Of a DNA stretch of 64,000 bases, positions 26,765-34,872 are shown one piece after another; the first letter of the stretch is position 1, and the number at the start of each line of letters is the position of its first letter. Both the position numbers and the translations under genes were made by a program. A model generated the notes under the pieces. The model saw only the letters and a program-made list of their open reading frames with translations, made no database searches and was not told the origin of the DNA. Origin of the DNA: an uncultured Prevotellaceae bacterium (GTDB taxonomy: Bacteria > Bacteroidota > Bacteroidia > Bacteroidales > Bacteroidaceae); assembly GCA_902769705.1 (NCBI GenBank), contig CACXPX010000013.1, positions 1 to 64,000 of the forward strand, read 5' to 3'.

Positions 26765-28924
26765 ATGAAAAAACTTTTCATGCTAACCGTTCTGGCACTG
26801 ACCGCCCTCGTGGCAAACGCCCAGAACCCTTACCTCCCCTTGTGGGAGCATGTGCCCGATGGCGAGCCTCGTGTGTTCGAGGACCCCGACAATCCCGGTA
26901 AGTTGCGTGCCTACATCATCGGCTCGCACGATGTGAACTACTCGGCCTACTGCGGTCCCGACATCCGTATGTGGTCAGCTCCTGTTGAAGATTTGAGCCA
27001 ATGGCGCGACGAAGGTCCCATCTTCACTTGGTTTGTCGACGGTCAATGGGACACGATGTACGCCCCTGACCTCGTGGAAGTGAAAGACAAAAAGACGGGC
27101 AAGAAGACCTACTACCTCTATCCGCATTCACGCGGTTGGCGCCGCACCCCGATGGTGTGCAAGGGTGACCGCCCCGATGGTCCCTTCACTCCCATCAACC
27201 TTACGGATGACGGACGGCAATGCCTGCCGGGTTCGCTCATCGACTTCGACCCCTCGGTGTTCATCGAGAACATCACCGACAAGAAGGACAAGGACTACGA
27301 CATCGGCTATCGTGCCTACGTCTTCTACGGTTTCCAGCACTCCACCGCTGTTGAGCTCGACCAGAAGACCATGTATTCTAAGCGTGAGGGCACGGAACCC
27401 ATCGACCCGTTTATCCCCGCAAGTAGCGCTGACGGACGACTGCTTGATAGGGAGGGAAGTGAATACAAGGCTCTCTACAAAGGCCAGAACCCGCTTGACT
27501 TCAACTTCTTTGAAGCTTCCTCCATCCGTCAGGTGGGCAACAAATACGTGATGGTTTTCTCTGGCTATAGCGGCAAGGAATATGGTTTGGGCAACACCAA
27601 CTCTGCCCTGCGCTATGCTTTTGGCGACACTCCTCTCGGCCCTTGGCGCTCAGGCGGCGTGCTCGTTGACTCTCGTGGTGTAGTGCTGAATGAGGACGGC
27701 TCCAAGCTCATCACCACCAACTTCGGCCACAACACCCACGGCTCGATTGAGGAAATCAACGGCCAATGGTATGTCTTCTATCATCGCCCCCCACGCGGCT
27801 TCGGCAATGCCCGCCAGTCAATGGTGGCTCCCGTGAAGATTACATGGGACAAGAAGCCTGTTGCCAAGGGTGGTGTTGTGAAGATTACTGGCTACGATCC
27901 CTATGCAAAAGATAATGTCTGGACAGCTAAGGCCAGCGACGGCAACGAATACACTGGTGCCGAGGTGACTAGCGAAGGCTTCCAGATTTTCGGTCTGCCC
28001 CCCTATGCATACTATAGCGCCGGTTATGCCTGCTTCGTCTATGGTCCCAATGCCAACAACTGGATGCAGGACAACCACGACGTGTGGAACAACTCGATGG
28101 ACCTCGCCGGCATCCAGAACGGCGGCATAGTCGGTTTCAAGTACTTCGGTTTCGGTGGTCTGGCTCAGGACACCAAGGGCTGCAAGGCATTCGAGGGCAC
28201 GAAGCAAGGCGACGGCACCATACTCGGCCTTAATCTGACAGCCAGCGGCAAGGGAGCCTTCAAGATTCACGTTAAACTCGACGACCCCTGGAAGGGTCAA
28301 GAGATTGGCGTAGTTGACGTGCCCGCCGACGCTAAGCGTCAGGCTTCGATGTACTATGCAGCCGTTCCTGCAGTAGAAGGTCTCACCGGCAAGCACGCTA
28401 TCTACCTCGTAGCCGAAGGTCCTGAAGTACAGCAACCCCAACAGCCTCAGGGCCGTCCGGGCTTTGGCGGCCGTGGCCCTCAGCAGCCGCAGCGTCCGCA
28501 GGGTTTGTTCGACCTCCACGGAGTCAACTTCTCCAAGGGCATTGGTGCTCCTGCTCCTATCGTGCCTCAGGTCACTATCACTGCCGACGGCAAGCCACTG
28601 ACGATTCCCTCGACACCTGTCCGCTTCAACAACCAAAACGGCTACCCCGACCAGATCCGCTACCAACTCTATGCGCCGCTGGATGCCGGTTCGAAGCTGA
28701 AGGCTACGGCCAACATTCCTGTTGGTGTGAAGTTCGACATCAGTCCTATCGTTGAAGGTCGTGCCACCATCAAGGCCACCTACAATGGCAAGACCAAGAT
28801 ACATTGTTTGGTGCAGCCCTCTTTTTCGTTGAATATATACTATGTTGTCGTCAGAGGGCCACTCTTAAATGGTCAGAGAGCCTCTCTAACGTTGTCAAAG
28901 CATAACTATGGTCTAGTAAAATAA
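26765..28924 (+). CDS. Secreted GH43-like glycoside hydrolase with odd linker and extended C terminus
   Basis: The protein has 719 aa with a signal peptide cut near residue 19. The first ~330 residues read as a five-bladed beta-propeller of GH43 type: WEHVPDGEPRVFEDPDN, MYAPDLVEVKD, LIDFDPSVFIEN, FFEASSIRQVGNKYVMVFSGY (general-acid Glu), and NFGHNTHGSIEEINGQWYVFYHR. The nucleophile-assisting Asp is probably within FEDPDN, not in the common A-D-P setting. A beta-sandwich follows, interrupted at about 554-582 by a Gln/Pro/Gly-rich stretch. The last ~25 codons run into the 22-bp repeat array, so the natural stop seems to have been lost. It is expected to act on arabino-, xylo- or galactofuranosyl links; the exact substrate is unknown. 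Confidence 0.82.
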   Translation: MKKLFMLTVLALTALVANAQNPYLPLWEHVPDGEPRVFEDPDNPGKLRAYIIGSHDVNYSAYCGPDIRMWSAPVEDLSQWRDEGPIFTWFVDGQWDTMYAPDLVEVKDKKTGKKTYYLYPHSRGWRRTPMVCKGDRPDGPFTPINLTDDGRQCLPGSLIDFDPSVFIENITDKKDKDYDIGYRAYVFYGFQHSTAVELDQKTMYSKREGTEPIDPFIPASSADGRLLDREGSEYKALYKGQNPLDFNFFEASSIRQVGNKYVMVFSGYSGKEYGLGNTNSALRYAFGDTPLGPWRSGGVLVDSRGVVLNEDGSKLITTNFGHNTHGSIEEINGQWYVFYHRPPRGFGNARQSMVAPVKITWDKKPVAKGGVVKITGYDPYAKDNVWTAKASDGNEYTGAEVTSEGFQIFGLPPYAYYSAGYACFVYGPNANNWMQDNHDVWNNSMDLAGIQNGGIVGFKYFGFGGLAQDTKGCKAFEGTKQGDGTILGLNLTASGKGAFKIHVKLDDPWKGQEIGVVDVPADAKRQASMYYAAVPAVEGLTGKHAIYLVAEGPEVQQPQQPQGRPGFGGRGPQQPQRPQGLFDLHGVNFSKGIGAPAPIVPQVTITADGKPLTIPSTPVRFNNQNGYPDQIRYQLYAPLDAGSKLKATANIPVGVKFDISPIVEGRATIKATYNGKTKIHCLVQPSFSLNIYYVVVRGPLLNGQRASLTLSKHNYGLVK

Positions 28925-29000
28925 TTTATTTTACAAGACGAAAGGATACATCTGACATCACCAAAAGCCATCTATGACAAGACCAGATGTGGCTTCTGAC
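28850..29000. repeat. 22-bp-pitch palindrome array B
   Basis: Units start at 28850, 28872, 28894, 28916 and 28938, then after a 16-bp step at 28954, 28976 and 28998. Each holds a different small palindrome, for example AGAGA-GCC-TCTCT (28875-28887) and GTAAAATAA-T-TTATTTTAC (28916-28934). Read in reverse, 28959-28980 matches unit 1 of the array near position 550 at 16 of 22 bases, so the two arrays are homologous. The first three units lie inside the 3' end of the GH43-like gene. Confidence 0.8.
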
Positions 29001-29030
29001 AACAGCAAACGGAAAATAATCGGGCGAAAG

Positions 29031-29062
29031 GTTGCGAAATTGAGAAAAAATGTGCATATTTG
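29031..29062 (+). promoter_or_regulatory. Promoter of the EEP-dockerin/GH92/symporter unit
   Basis: GTTG (29031-29034) and CATATTTG (29055-29062) are 20 bp apart and fit the Bacteroidales TTG-N20-TAnnTTTG form with one mismatch in the -7 box. The ATG at 29095 follows 32 nt later. Confidence 0.5.
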
Positions 29063-29094
29063 CACTTTGAAACTACAAACAAGAAAAACAACCT

Positions 29095-31035
29095 ATGAAA
29101 CCACTTCATCTTCTCATTGCGGCATTCACCCTGTTGGCATCTGAAGCGAGGGGGACCACTATCGAGCAACTCTTTTCGGCCAGCAGCACCAACCCCGTTG
29201 ATGCCACATGGCTGATTACGAACCCATCGTTCGAGACAGGCGATGAGACGGGGTGGACGCTCATTGGCAAAGACCCTAACGGCAACGATGAGTTCAAGAC
29301 ACGAGACTACGGCATGAGTGGGAAGGACGGCCAATACCTGATGAACGCCTATCAGTGGTGGGCGCCGAGCCTCAGCGTCAGACAAGTGGTGGAGAATGTG
29401 CCCAGCGGTGTTTACGAGATTACAGCTGTAGTTGCCACGTGGGAAGGCCGCAACGTCTGGTTCGCCGCCAATGGAACCACCGTGAACAAGACCGGCATCA
29501 ACGACGCCTCAGGAATTCCTGTGGCGATAGAGTTGACCATTGGTACCGAACAAATGCTCGACATCTCGGCAGGTAGCACGGGTGCTTGGTGGGAGGCTGG
29601 ACACGAAGGTGAGACGCAGACATTCTTCAAACTCGACGATGTCAGATTGACGTGTAAAGGCGTTTATCTGAACGGGATGGCCAAACCTTTGCCCAACGAC
29701 AACACCACTCTGCTCGCGGCGGGTCAATGGTATTACTATGATTCTCCTTATCCCACCCAATATTGGCTCAGAGGCAACATCGACGGAATGGTCTACTCCA
29801 CCGATGGCATGCGGTTTGCAGATGAAATCACGACACATCCTGCGGAACACATCATGACATTTCCTAAAGGACGCGTTTATTTCAAGACCACACGAAACGA
29901 CGCCGCCCTGACTATCGATACAGAAAGAGACCTGCAACAAGATAGTTTCACGGCTGTGGCGCTGAATGTGGACGGTCTGCCACAAAAGATACTTACCTAT
30001 AATCTAAACGAGGACGGGCCTGGAGAAGACGGAACGAAACTTATCAGCCAATATCTGGCTGGTAAGGGATACGACTTCATCGGAGTGAGCGAGGACTTCA
30101 ACTATCACGGCTCGCTGATGACCAAACTCTCCAACAACTACGATAGCGGAACGATTCGCGCAACGTTGAGTGTGAGTGGTCTCCTTTCGGGCGGTATCCC
30201 CTTCGACACCGACGGGTTGAACCTGATATGGAAGAAAAGTCGTGTGACTACATCAAACGAAAGTTGGACACGGTGGACTTCCACCACATCCACCGATGGC
30301 AACCAATACGTGAAAAAAGGATTCCGCCACTACGACATGTACATCGGAGAGGGAATGGTAATGGATGTCTATGTGCTCCATATGGACGCCGGCGAAGCCA
30401 CCGATTCGCGCGAGGCGCAATGGAGACAACTGGCCGATGCCATCAACAACGCCGATGCGGGTCGGCCGAAACTTGTCATCGGCGACACCAACAGCCGATG
30501 GACACGCGAAGACATCAAGGCAAACTTCACCGATAAGTTCAGCAAGTTTACCATTTCCGACGTGTGGGTGGAACTGTGTCGCAACAACATCGCACCCAAT
30601 ACTAGCATGGGCGACCTGACTGACCAGTCTACCCCAATTAATTATGCCAACTACGAGGTGGTGGACAAAGTCATCTATCTGAATCCCAAAAGCGCAAACA
30701 CCGTACAACTATCGCCCATCAGTTTCCGCATCGAACAAGACTACACTTACGGAAACGTGCAGGGAACCAATGACAACAAGCCTTTGGGCGACCATAGGCC
30801 TGTGGTGGTGGAGTTCACGTGCATCAAGTCGGGCGATGTGAAGAGCATTCTGGGCGATGTGGACAGGGATGGATTTGTCAACATCACCGATGTCACGGCT
30901 CTCGTGGAAATTGTTCTTGGCAAAGACAACACCACGCCCTATCAGTTCGACCACATTGCTGCCGACGTGAACATGGACGGAAGCATCTCGATTGTTGACG
31001 TCACCGAACTTATTGAAATCATCCTAAAGAAATAA
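29095..31035 (+). CDS. Secreted endonuclease/exonuclease/phosphatase-fold protein with dockerin domain
   Basis: The protein has 646 aa with a signal peptide (MKPLHLLIAAFTLL). Residues ~40-185 look like a carbohydrate-binding jelly roll (ITNPSFETGDETGWT ... FKLDDVRLTC). A DNase I/sphingomyelinase-like EEP domain follows (about 285-580): LTYNLNEDG, FIGVSEDF, YVLHMDAG, VIGDTNSRW, VDKVIYLN and the closing GDHRPVVVEF with the catalytic Asp-His. The last ~60 residues hold two calcium-loop repeats, LGDVDRDGFVNITDVTALV and AADVNMDGSISIVDVTELI, as in type I dockerins. GH92 starts 4 nt after its stop. Substrates of such EEP proteins include phosphodiesters and sphingolipids; here the substrate is unknown. 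Confidence 0.85.
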   Translation: MKPLHLLIAAFTLLASEARGTTIEQLFSASSTNPVDATWLITNPSFETGDETGWTLIGKDPNGNDEFKTRDYGMSGKDGQYLMNAYQWWAPSLSVRQVVENVPSGVYEITAVVATWEGRNVWFAANGTTVNKTGINDASGIPVAIELTIGTEQMLDISAGSTGAWWEAGHEGETQTFFKLDDVRLTCKGVYLNGMAKPLPNDNTTLLAAGQWYYYDSPYPTQYWLRGNIDGMVYSTDGMRFADEITTHPAEHIMTFPKGRVYFKTTRNDAALTIDTERDLQQDSFTAVALNVDGLPQKILTYNLNEDGPGEDGTKLISQYLAGKGYDFIGVSEDFNYHGSLMTKLSNNYDSGTIRATLSVSGLLSGGIPFDTDGLNLIWKKSRVTTSNESWTRWTSTTSTDGNQYVKKGFRHYDMYIGEGMVMDVYVLHMDAGEATDSREAQWRQLADAINNADAGRPKLVIGDTNSRWTREDIKANFTDKFSKFTISDVWVELCRNNIAPNTSMGDLTDQSTPINYANYEVVDKVIYLNPKSANTVQLSPISFRIEQDYTYGNVQGTNDNKPLGDHRPVVVEFTCIKSGDVKSILGDVDRDGFVNITDVTALVEIVLGKDNTTPYQFDHIAADVNMDGSISIVDVTELIEIILKK

Positions 31036-31039
31036 CAAC

Positions 31040-33166
31040 ATGAAAACGCTACGCTCTCTTCTGACCACACTCTTGTTGGTCATAACTATTCCCAGTTTCT
31101 CCTCCCTCACCCAATACGTCAATCCTTACATCGGGACGGGTGGGCATGGCCACGTGTTTCTTGGGGCCAATGTACCTTTCTCGCTCGTGCAATTGGGTCC
31201 CAACCAGCACAAACGCGGATGGGACTGGTGCTCGGGCTATCACTATAGCGACTCCATCCTGCTGGGATTCTCGCACATGCATCTCAGCGGAACGGGTTGT
31301 GGCGACCTTGGCGACCTCTGCTTTCTGCCTATCAAGCAAGTAGGACAAACCGAGACAGTGTTCAGTCATGCCGATGAGCAATGCCGTCCTGGCTACTACG
31401 CCCTACGAATGCACTCGCCCGAGGTGTTTGTGGAACTGACTGCCACCCAACGCGTGGGCATGCACCGCTATACTTTCGCCAACAACGGCCAACCGTCCAT
31501 GCTGCTTTTCAACATGCAGGTGGGCAACGGATGGGATGAACTGACTGGTTCGAAGATTCATCAAGACAGCCCCACCCAACTCAGCGGGTTCCGTCGCTCT
31601 CACGGTTGGGCGGACGACCAGATGATTTATTATGTGGCACAGTTCTCACAACCCGTCACGCTTGACACCGTTTCCAACGACATCATAACCATCATCCGAC
31701 CCACACGTCCAGCGGAACCGCTGGTCATGAAGGTGGCTCTCTCGCCCACCAGCGTAGAAGGAGCCCTGCACAACATGAAAGCCGAGTTGCCAGGATGGAA
31801 CTTCGACCAAACGATGAAGGATGCCGACAAGGCGTGGGACCGCGAACTCTCACGCATCAAAATCAAGACCAACGACCCTACGGTGCGTCGAATCTTCTAT
31901 ACCGCCCTCTATCACACGATGACGGCACCTTCAGTCTTCTGCGATGTGCCCGACGACCAACAGGGAAAAGGGCTACTCTACACCACTCTCTCCCTTTGGG
32001 ACACCTATCGCTCCCTTCACCCTCTCTTCACACTCATCCAACCCGAGAAGCAAGCCGACTTTGCCGAGACCTTCATGCACATCTATCGGCAGCAAGGCAA
32101 ACTGCCCGTTTGGCATCTCATGGGATGCGAGACCAACTGCATGGTGGGTTCTCCGGCCGTGCCCGTATTGGGAGACCTCATCTTGAAAGGATTCGTCAAC
32201 AATGCCGAGGAAGCCTTCCAAGCTATGAAGTCCTCCCAGCTCATTAGTGAGCGGTCACTGGGTCTGCTGCGCGAATACGGATACATTCCCTATGACCTGG
32301 AGCCCAGCAATGAAACGGTGGCCAAGGCTTTGGAATATTGCCTGGCCGACGACGCTGTTGCGAGAGTGGCCAAACAACTGGGGCATACCGATGACTATCA
32401 GTATTTCAACCAACGAGCACAGTCGTATCGGAAGTATTTCGACCGGCAGTCACTCTTCATGCGGGCTGTGGACAGCAAAGGCAACTTCCGTCCGGAGTTC
32501 GACCCCATCCGCGTCATCCATCGCGCCGATGATTATACAGAAGGCAACGCCTGGCAATATATCTGGCTCGTGCCTCACGACCCACACGGACTCATCTCAC
32601 TCTTCCCGTCAGAGCAACGGTTCGTGGAGAAACTTGACTCGCTCTTCCTCGTTGAAGGCGACCTTGGCGAAGAAGCATCGCCCGACATCAGCGGTCTCAT
32701 TGGGCAATATGCCCACGGCAACGAGCCGAGCCATCACATCATCTACCTCTACAACTATGCTGGCCGCCCCGCCAAGGCCACCCCACTGCTGCGCCGAGTG
32801 ATGAAGGAAATGTACCACGATGATTTCGATGGTCTCTCTGGCAACGAAGATGTCGGACAGATGTCAGCATGGTACATCCTCTCGGCCATGGGACTCTACC
32901 AAGTGGAGCCATCTGGAGGCAAGTTCGTCATTGGTTCTCCCGTGCTCGACGAAGCCATTTTGCACGTGGGCGAAGGCCACACATTCACCATCCGCGCTCT
33001 CAACAACTCGGCTAAGAATATCTATGTGCAAAGCGCCCGTCTCAACGGAAAGAAACTCAACCAGTCCTATCTCTGTTTCGATGATATCCATCGTGGCGGC
33101 ACGCTGGAACTGCAGATGGGACCGGAACCCTCCCGCTTTGGGACAAAGGTAAAAGAGCGGCCATAA
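31040..33166 (+). CDS. GH92 family alpha-mannosidase
   Basis: This 708-aa exported enzyme (signal peptide to about residue 22) of glycoside hydrolase family 92 comprises calcium-dependent exo-alpha-mannosidases that trim N-glycan or yeast mannan. Recognisable stretches are YVNPYIGTGGHGHVFLGANVPF at the mature start, WDWCSGYHYSDS, GFSHMHLSGTGCGDLGD, LSLWDTYRSLHPL, HLMGCETNCMVGSPAVP and GNEDVGQMSAWYILSAMGLY, with Glu and Asp residues placed as in the family. The length is slightly short but complete. It starts 4 nt after the EEP-dockerin gene and ends 7 nt before the symporter gene, so the three are one transcript. Confidence 0.93.
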   Translation: MKTLRSLLTTLLLVITIPSFSSLTQYVNPYIGTGGHGHVFLGANVPFSLVQLGPNQHKRGWDWCSGYHYSDSILLGFSHMHLSGTGCGDLGDLCFLPIKQVGQTETVFSHADEQCRPGYYALRMHSPEVFVELTATQRVGMHRYTFANNGQPSMLLFNMQVGNGWDELTGSKIHQDSPTQLSGFRRSHGWADDQMIYYVAQFSQPVTLDTVSNDIITIIRPTRPAEPLVMKVALSPTSVEGALHNMKAELPGWNFDQTMKDADKAWDRELSRIKIKTNDPTVRRIFYTALYHTMTAPSVFCDVPDDQQGKGLLYTTLSLWDTYRSLHPLFTLIQPEKQADFAETFMHIYRQQGKLPVWHLMGCETNCMVGSPAVPVLGDLILKGFVNNAEEAFQAMKSSQLISERSLGLLREYGYIPYDLEPSNETVAKALEYCLADDAVARVAKQLGHTDDYQYFNQRAQSYRKYFDRQSLFMRAVDSKGNFRPEFDPIRVIHRADDYTEGNAWQYIWLVPHDPHGLISLFPSEQRFVEKLDSLFLVEGDLGEEASPDISGLIGQYAHGNEPSHHIIYLYNYAGRPAKATPLLRRVMKEMYHDDFDGLSGNEDVGQMSAWYILSAMGLYQVEPSGGKFVIGSPVLDEAILHVGEGHTFTIRALNNSAKNIYVQSARLNGKKLNQSYLCFDDIHRGGTLELQMGPEPSRFGTKVKERP

Positions 33167-33173
33167 AAAAGCA

Positions 33174-34592
33174 ATGAACGAGCTGATTACCCATATCAAC
33201 GATGCCATTTGGGGCTATGTGCTGATTGGCGTCCTTGTAGCTTGCGGAGTCTGGTTCACGTGGAAAACCAAGGGCGTGCAGTTCCGCATGATAGGCGAGA
33301 TGTTCCGACTTCTCACCGATTCTGCCACCTCTGGAACCAACAAGCTCTCCGATAAGAACGAACGCCACAAGCACATTTCCTCGTTTCAGGCCTTTGCCGT
33401 CTCTGTCGCCACCCGTGTCGGAACAGGAAACCTGGCGGGTGTGGCAACAGCCATAGCCATCGGCGGCCCTGGAGCTGTGTTCTGGATGTGGATAATTGCC
33501 CTGCTTGGCTCGGCCACAGCCTTCATAGAGTCTACGCTCGGCCAGCTGTTCAAGCAACGGCATAAGGATTCATTCATTGGAGGTCCTGCCTATTACATCC
33601 TGAAAGGACTGCATTGCAAATGGATGGCATACCTTTTTGCCATCTTAATTACCATTACCTTCGGCCTTTCCTACAATTCCATTCAGAGCAACACCATTTG
33701 TGGAGCCATGCAAGAGGCTTTCGGATGGAACCCATTGGTGGTTGGGGTGGTGCTGTCTGTTATGGCACTCTTCATTGTGTTCGGCGGCATCCATCGGATA
33801 GCCAACGTCAGCGCCGTGCTGGTACCGTTGATGGCCATCGGCTATTTCGTGTTGGCCATCGTGATTGTAATGATGAACATTCATCTGATTCCTCATGTGA
33901 TGACGGTCATCGTCACCAGTGCCTTCGGCTTCGAACAATCTGTAGGCGGAGCATTGGGCGCAACCATCATGAACGGCGTGAAGCGTGGACTTTTCAGCAA
34001 CGAGGCTGGTGAGGGAAGTGCACCTAACGTGGCAGCCACCGCCACCGTTTCCCATCCCGTGAAGCAAGGGCTGATACAAGCATTAGGTGTCTTCACCGAC
34101 ACGCTGTTGGTTTGCTCATGCACGGCATTTGTCATCCTCATCAGTGGTTTATACCAAACTCCCGAACTGAACGGCATCGCCCTCACACAGGCAGCCCTCA
34201 ATTCGGAAATCGGTTCTGTCGGACCTGTCTTCATTGCCGTCGCCATCTTCCTTTTCGCCTTCTCCAGCATCATCGGTAACTACTATTATGGCGAGGCCAA
34301 CATCCGATTCATGACTTCCAACGTGACCGTCCTAACCGTCTATCGCATCTTCTCTGCTGGTGTGTTGGTGATGTTCGGAGCATTGGCAAGCCTCGAAATC
34401 GTTTGGAACTTAGGCGATTTGTGTATGGCACTGCTCACCGCCTGTAACCTTGTCGCCATCATCGCACTTGGGAAATACGCTTTCCGATTGCTCGACGACT
34501 ACAGGCAACAAAAACGTGACGGCATCAAAGAGCCGACGTTCCATCGCAGTCAATTGCCCGAGATTGAGAAAGACTTGGATTGTTGGGAGTAA
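33174..34592 (+). CDS. Sodium:alanine/glycine symporter (AGCS family)
   Basis: This 472-aa inner-membrane transporter has about ten hydrophobic segments. Family signatures are visible: QAFAVSVATRVGTGNLAGVATAIAIGGPGAVFWMW and the conserved GVKRGLFSNEAGEGSAPNVAATA (given for order). It takes up small neutral amino acids with Na+. Its position 7 nt after an exo-mannosidase gene is unusual, because glycan loci more often carry sugar transporters. It may serve the amino-acid part of glycoprotein breakdown, or simply share a transcript. There is no canonical + strand terminator after it. Confidence 0.92.
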   Translation: MNELITHINDAIWGYVLIGVLVACGVWFTWKTKGVQFRMIGEMFRLLTDSATSGTNKLSDKNERHKHISSFQAFAVSVATRVGTGNLAGVATAIAIGGPGAVFWMWIIALLGSATAFIESTLGQLFKQRHKDSFIGGPAYYILKGLHCKWMAYLFAILITITFGLSYNSIQSNTICGAMQEAFGWNPLVVGVVLSVMALFIVFGGIHRIANVSAVLVPLMAIGYFVLAIVIVMMNIHLIPHVMTVIVTSAFGFEQSVGGALGATIMNGVKRGLFSNEAGEGSAPNVAATATVSHPVKQGLIQALGVFTDTLLVCSCTAFVILISGLYQTPELNGIALTQAALNSEIGSVGPVFIAVAIFLFAFSSIIGNYYYGEANIRFMTSNVTVLTVYRIFSAGVLVMFGALASLEIVWNLGDLCMALLTACNLVAIIALGKYAFRLLDDYRQQKRDGIKEPTFHRSQLPEIEKDLDCWE

Positions 34593-34604
34593 TTCCCTCA
34601 TCAC

Positions 34605-34666
34605 AAAAAATGGTTGACAATTGATTGACCATTAAATAGTTCTTTGTGTCAATCGATTATCAACCA
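34605..34666 (-). terminator. Rho-independent terminator of tRNA-Leu
   Basis: Two 19-nt arms (34611-34629 and 34648-34666) match at 17 of 19 positions. On the minus strand the hairpin is followed by a run of six T (34605-34610). It lies directly downstream of the tRNA-Leu gene. Confidence 0.75.
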
Positions 34667-34672
34667 AAAAAG

Positions 34673-34754
34673 TGCGCCTGACAGGACTCGAACCTGCACG
34701 TCGGGAGACACTAGATCCTAAGTCTAGCGCGTCTACCAATTCCGCCACAGGCGC
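34673..34754 (-). tRNA. tRNA-Leu (anticodon TAG)
   Basis: On the minus strand the acceptor arms GCGCCTG (34754-34748) and CAGGCGC (34680-34674) pair, with discriminator A at 34673. The D arm has TGGCGGAATTGGTAGACGC, the anticodon stem-loop is CTAGA-CTTAGGA-TCTAG with anticodon TAG, a long variable arm follows as in class II tRNAs, and the T arm is GGTTCGAGTCC. CCA is not encoded. It reads CUA codons. A promoter lies directly upstream and a terminator directly downstream, so it is a single-gene unit. Confidence 0.96.
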
Positions 34755-34766
34755 CTTTTGCGGGTG

Positions 34767-34798
34767 CAAAGATACAACAATCTGCGGGAACAAGCAAG
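34767..34798 (-). promoter_or_regulatory. Promoter of tRNA-Leu
   Basis: On the minus strand CTTG (34798-34795) is followed after exactly 20 bp by TATCTTTG (34774-34767), matching the TTG-N20-TAnnTTTG form. The mature tRNA begins 12 nt downstream. Confidence 0.75.
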
Positions 34799-34872
34799 TT
34801 TTTTCATCAATTAAAAGCTATAAAATGAATAATTCGACTAAAAAGACTTGCTCTTCACCCGATAATTCACAC

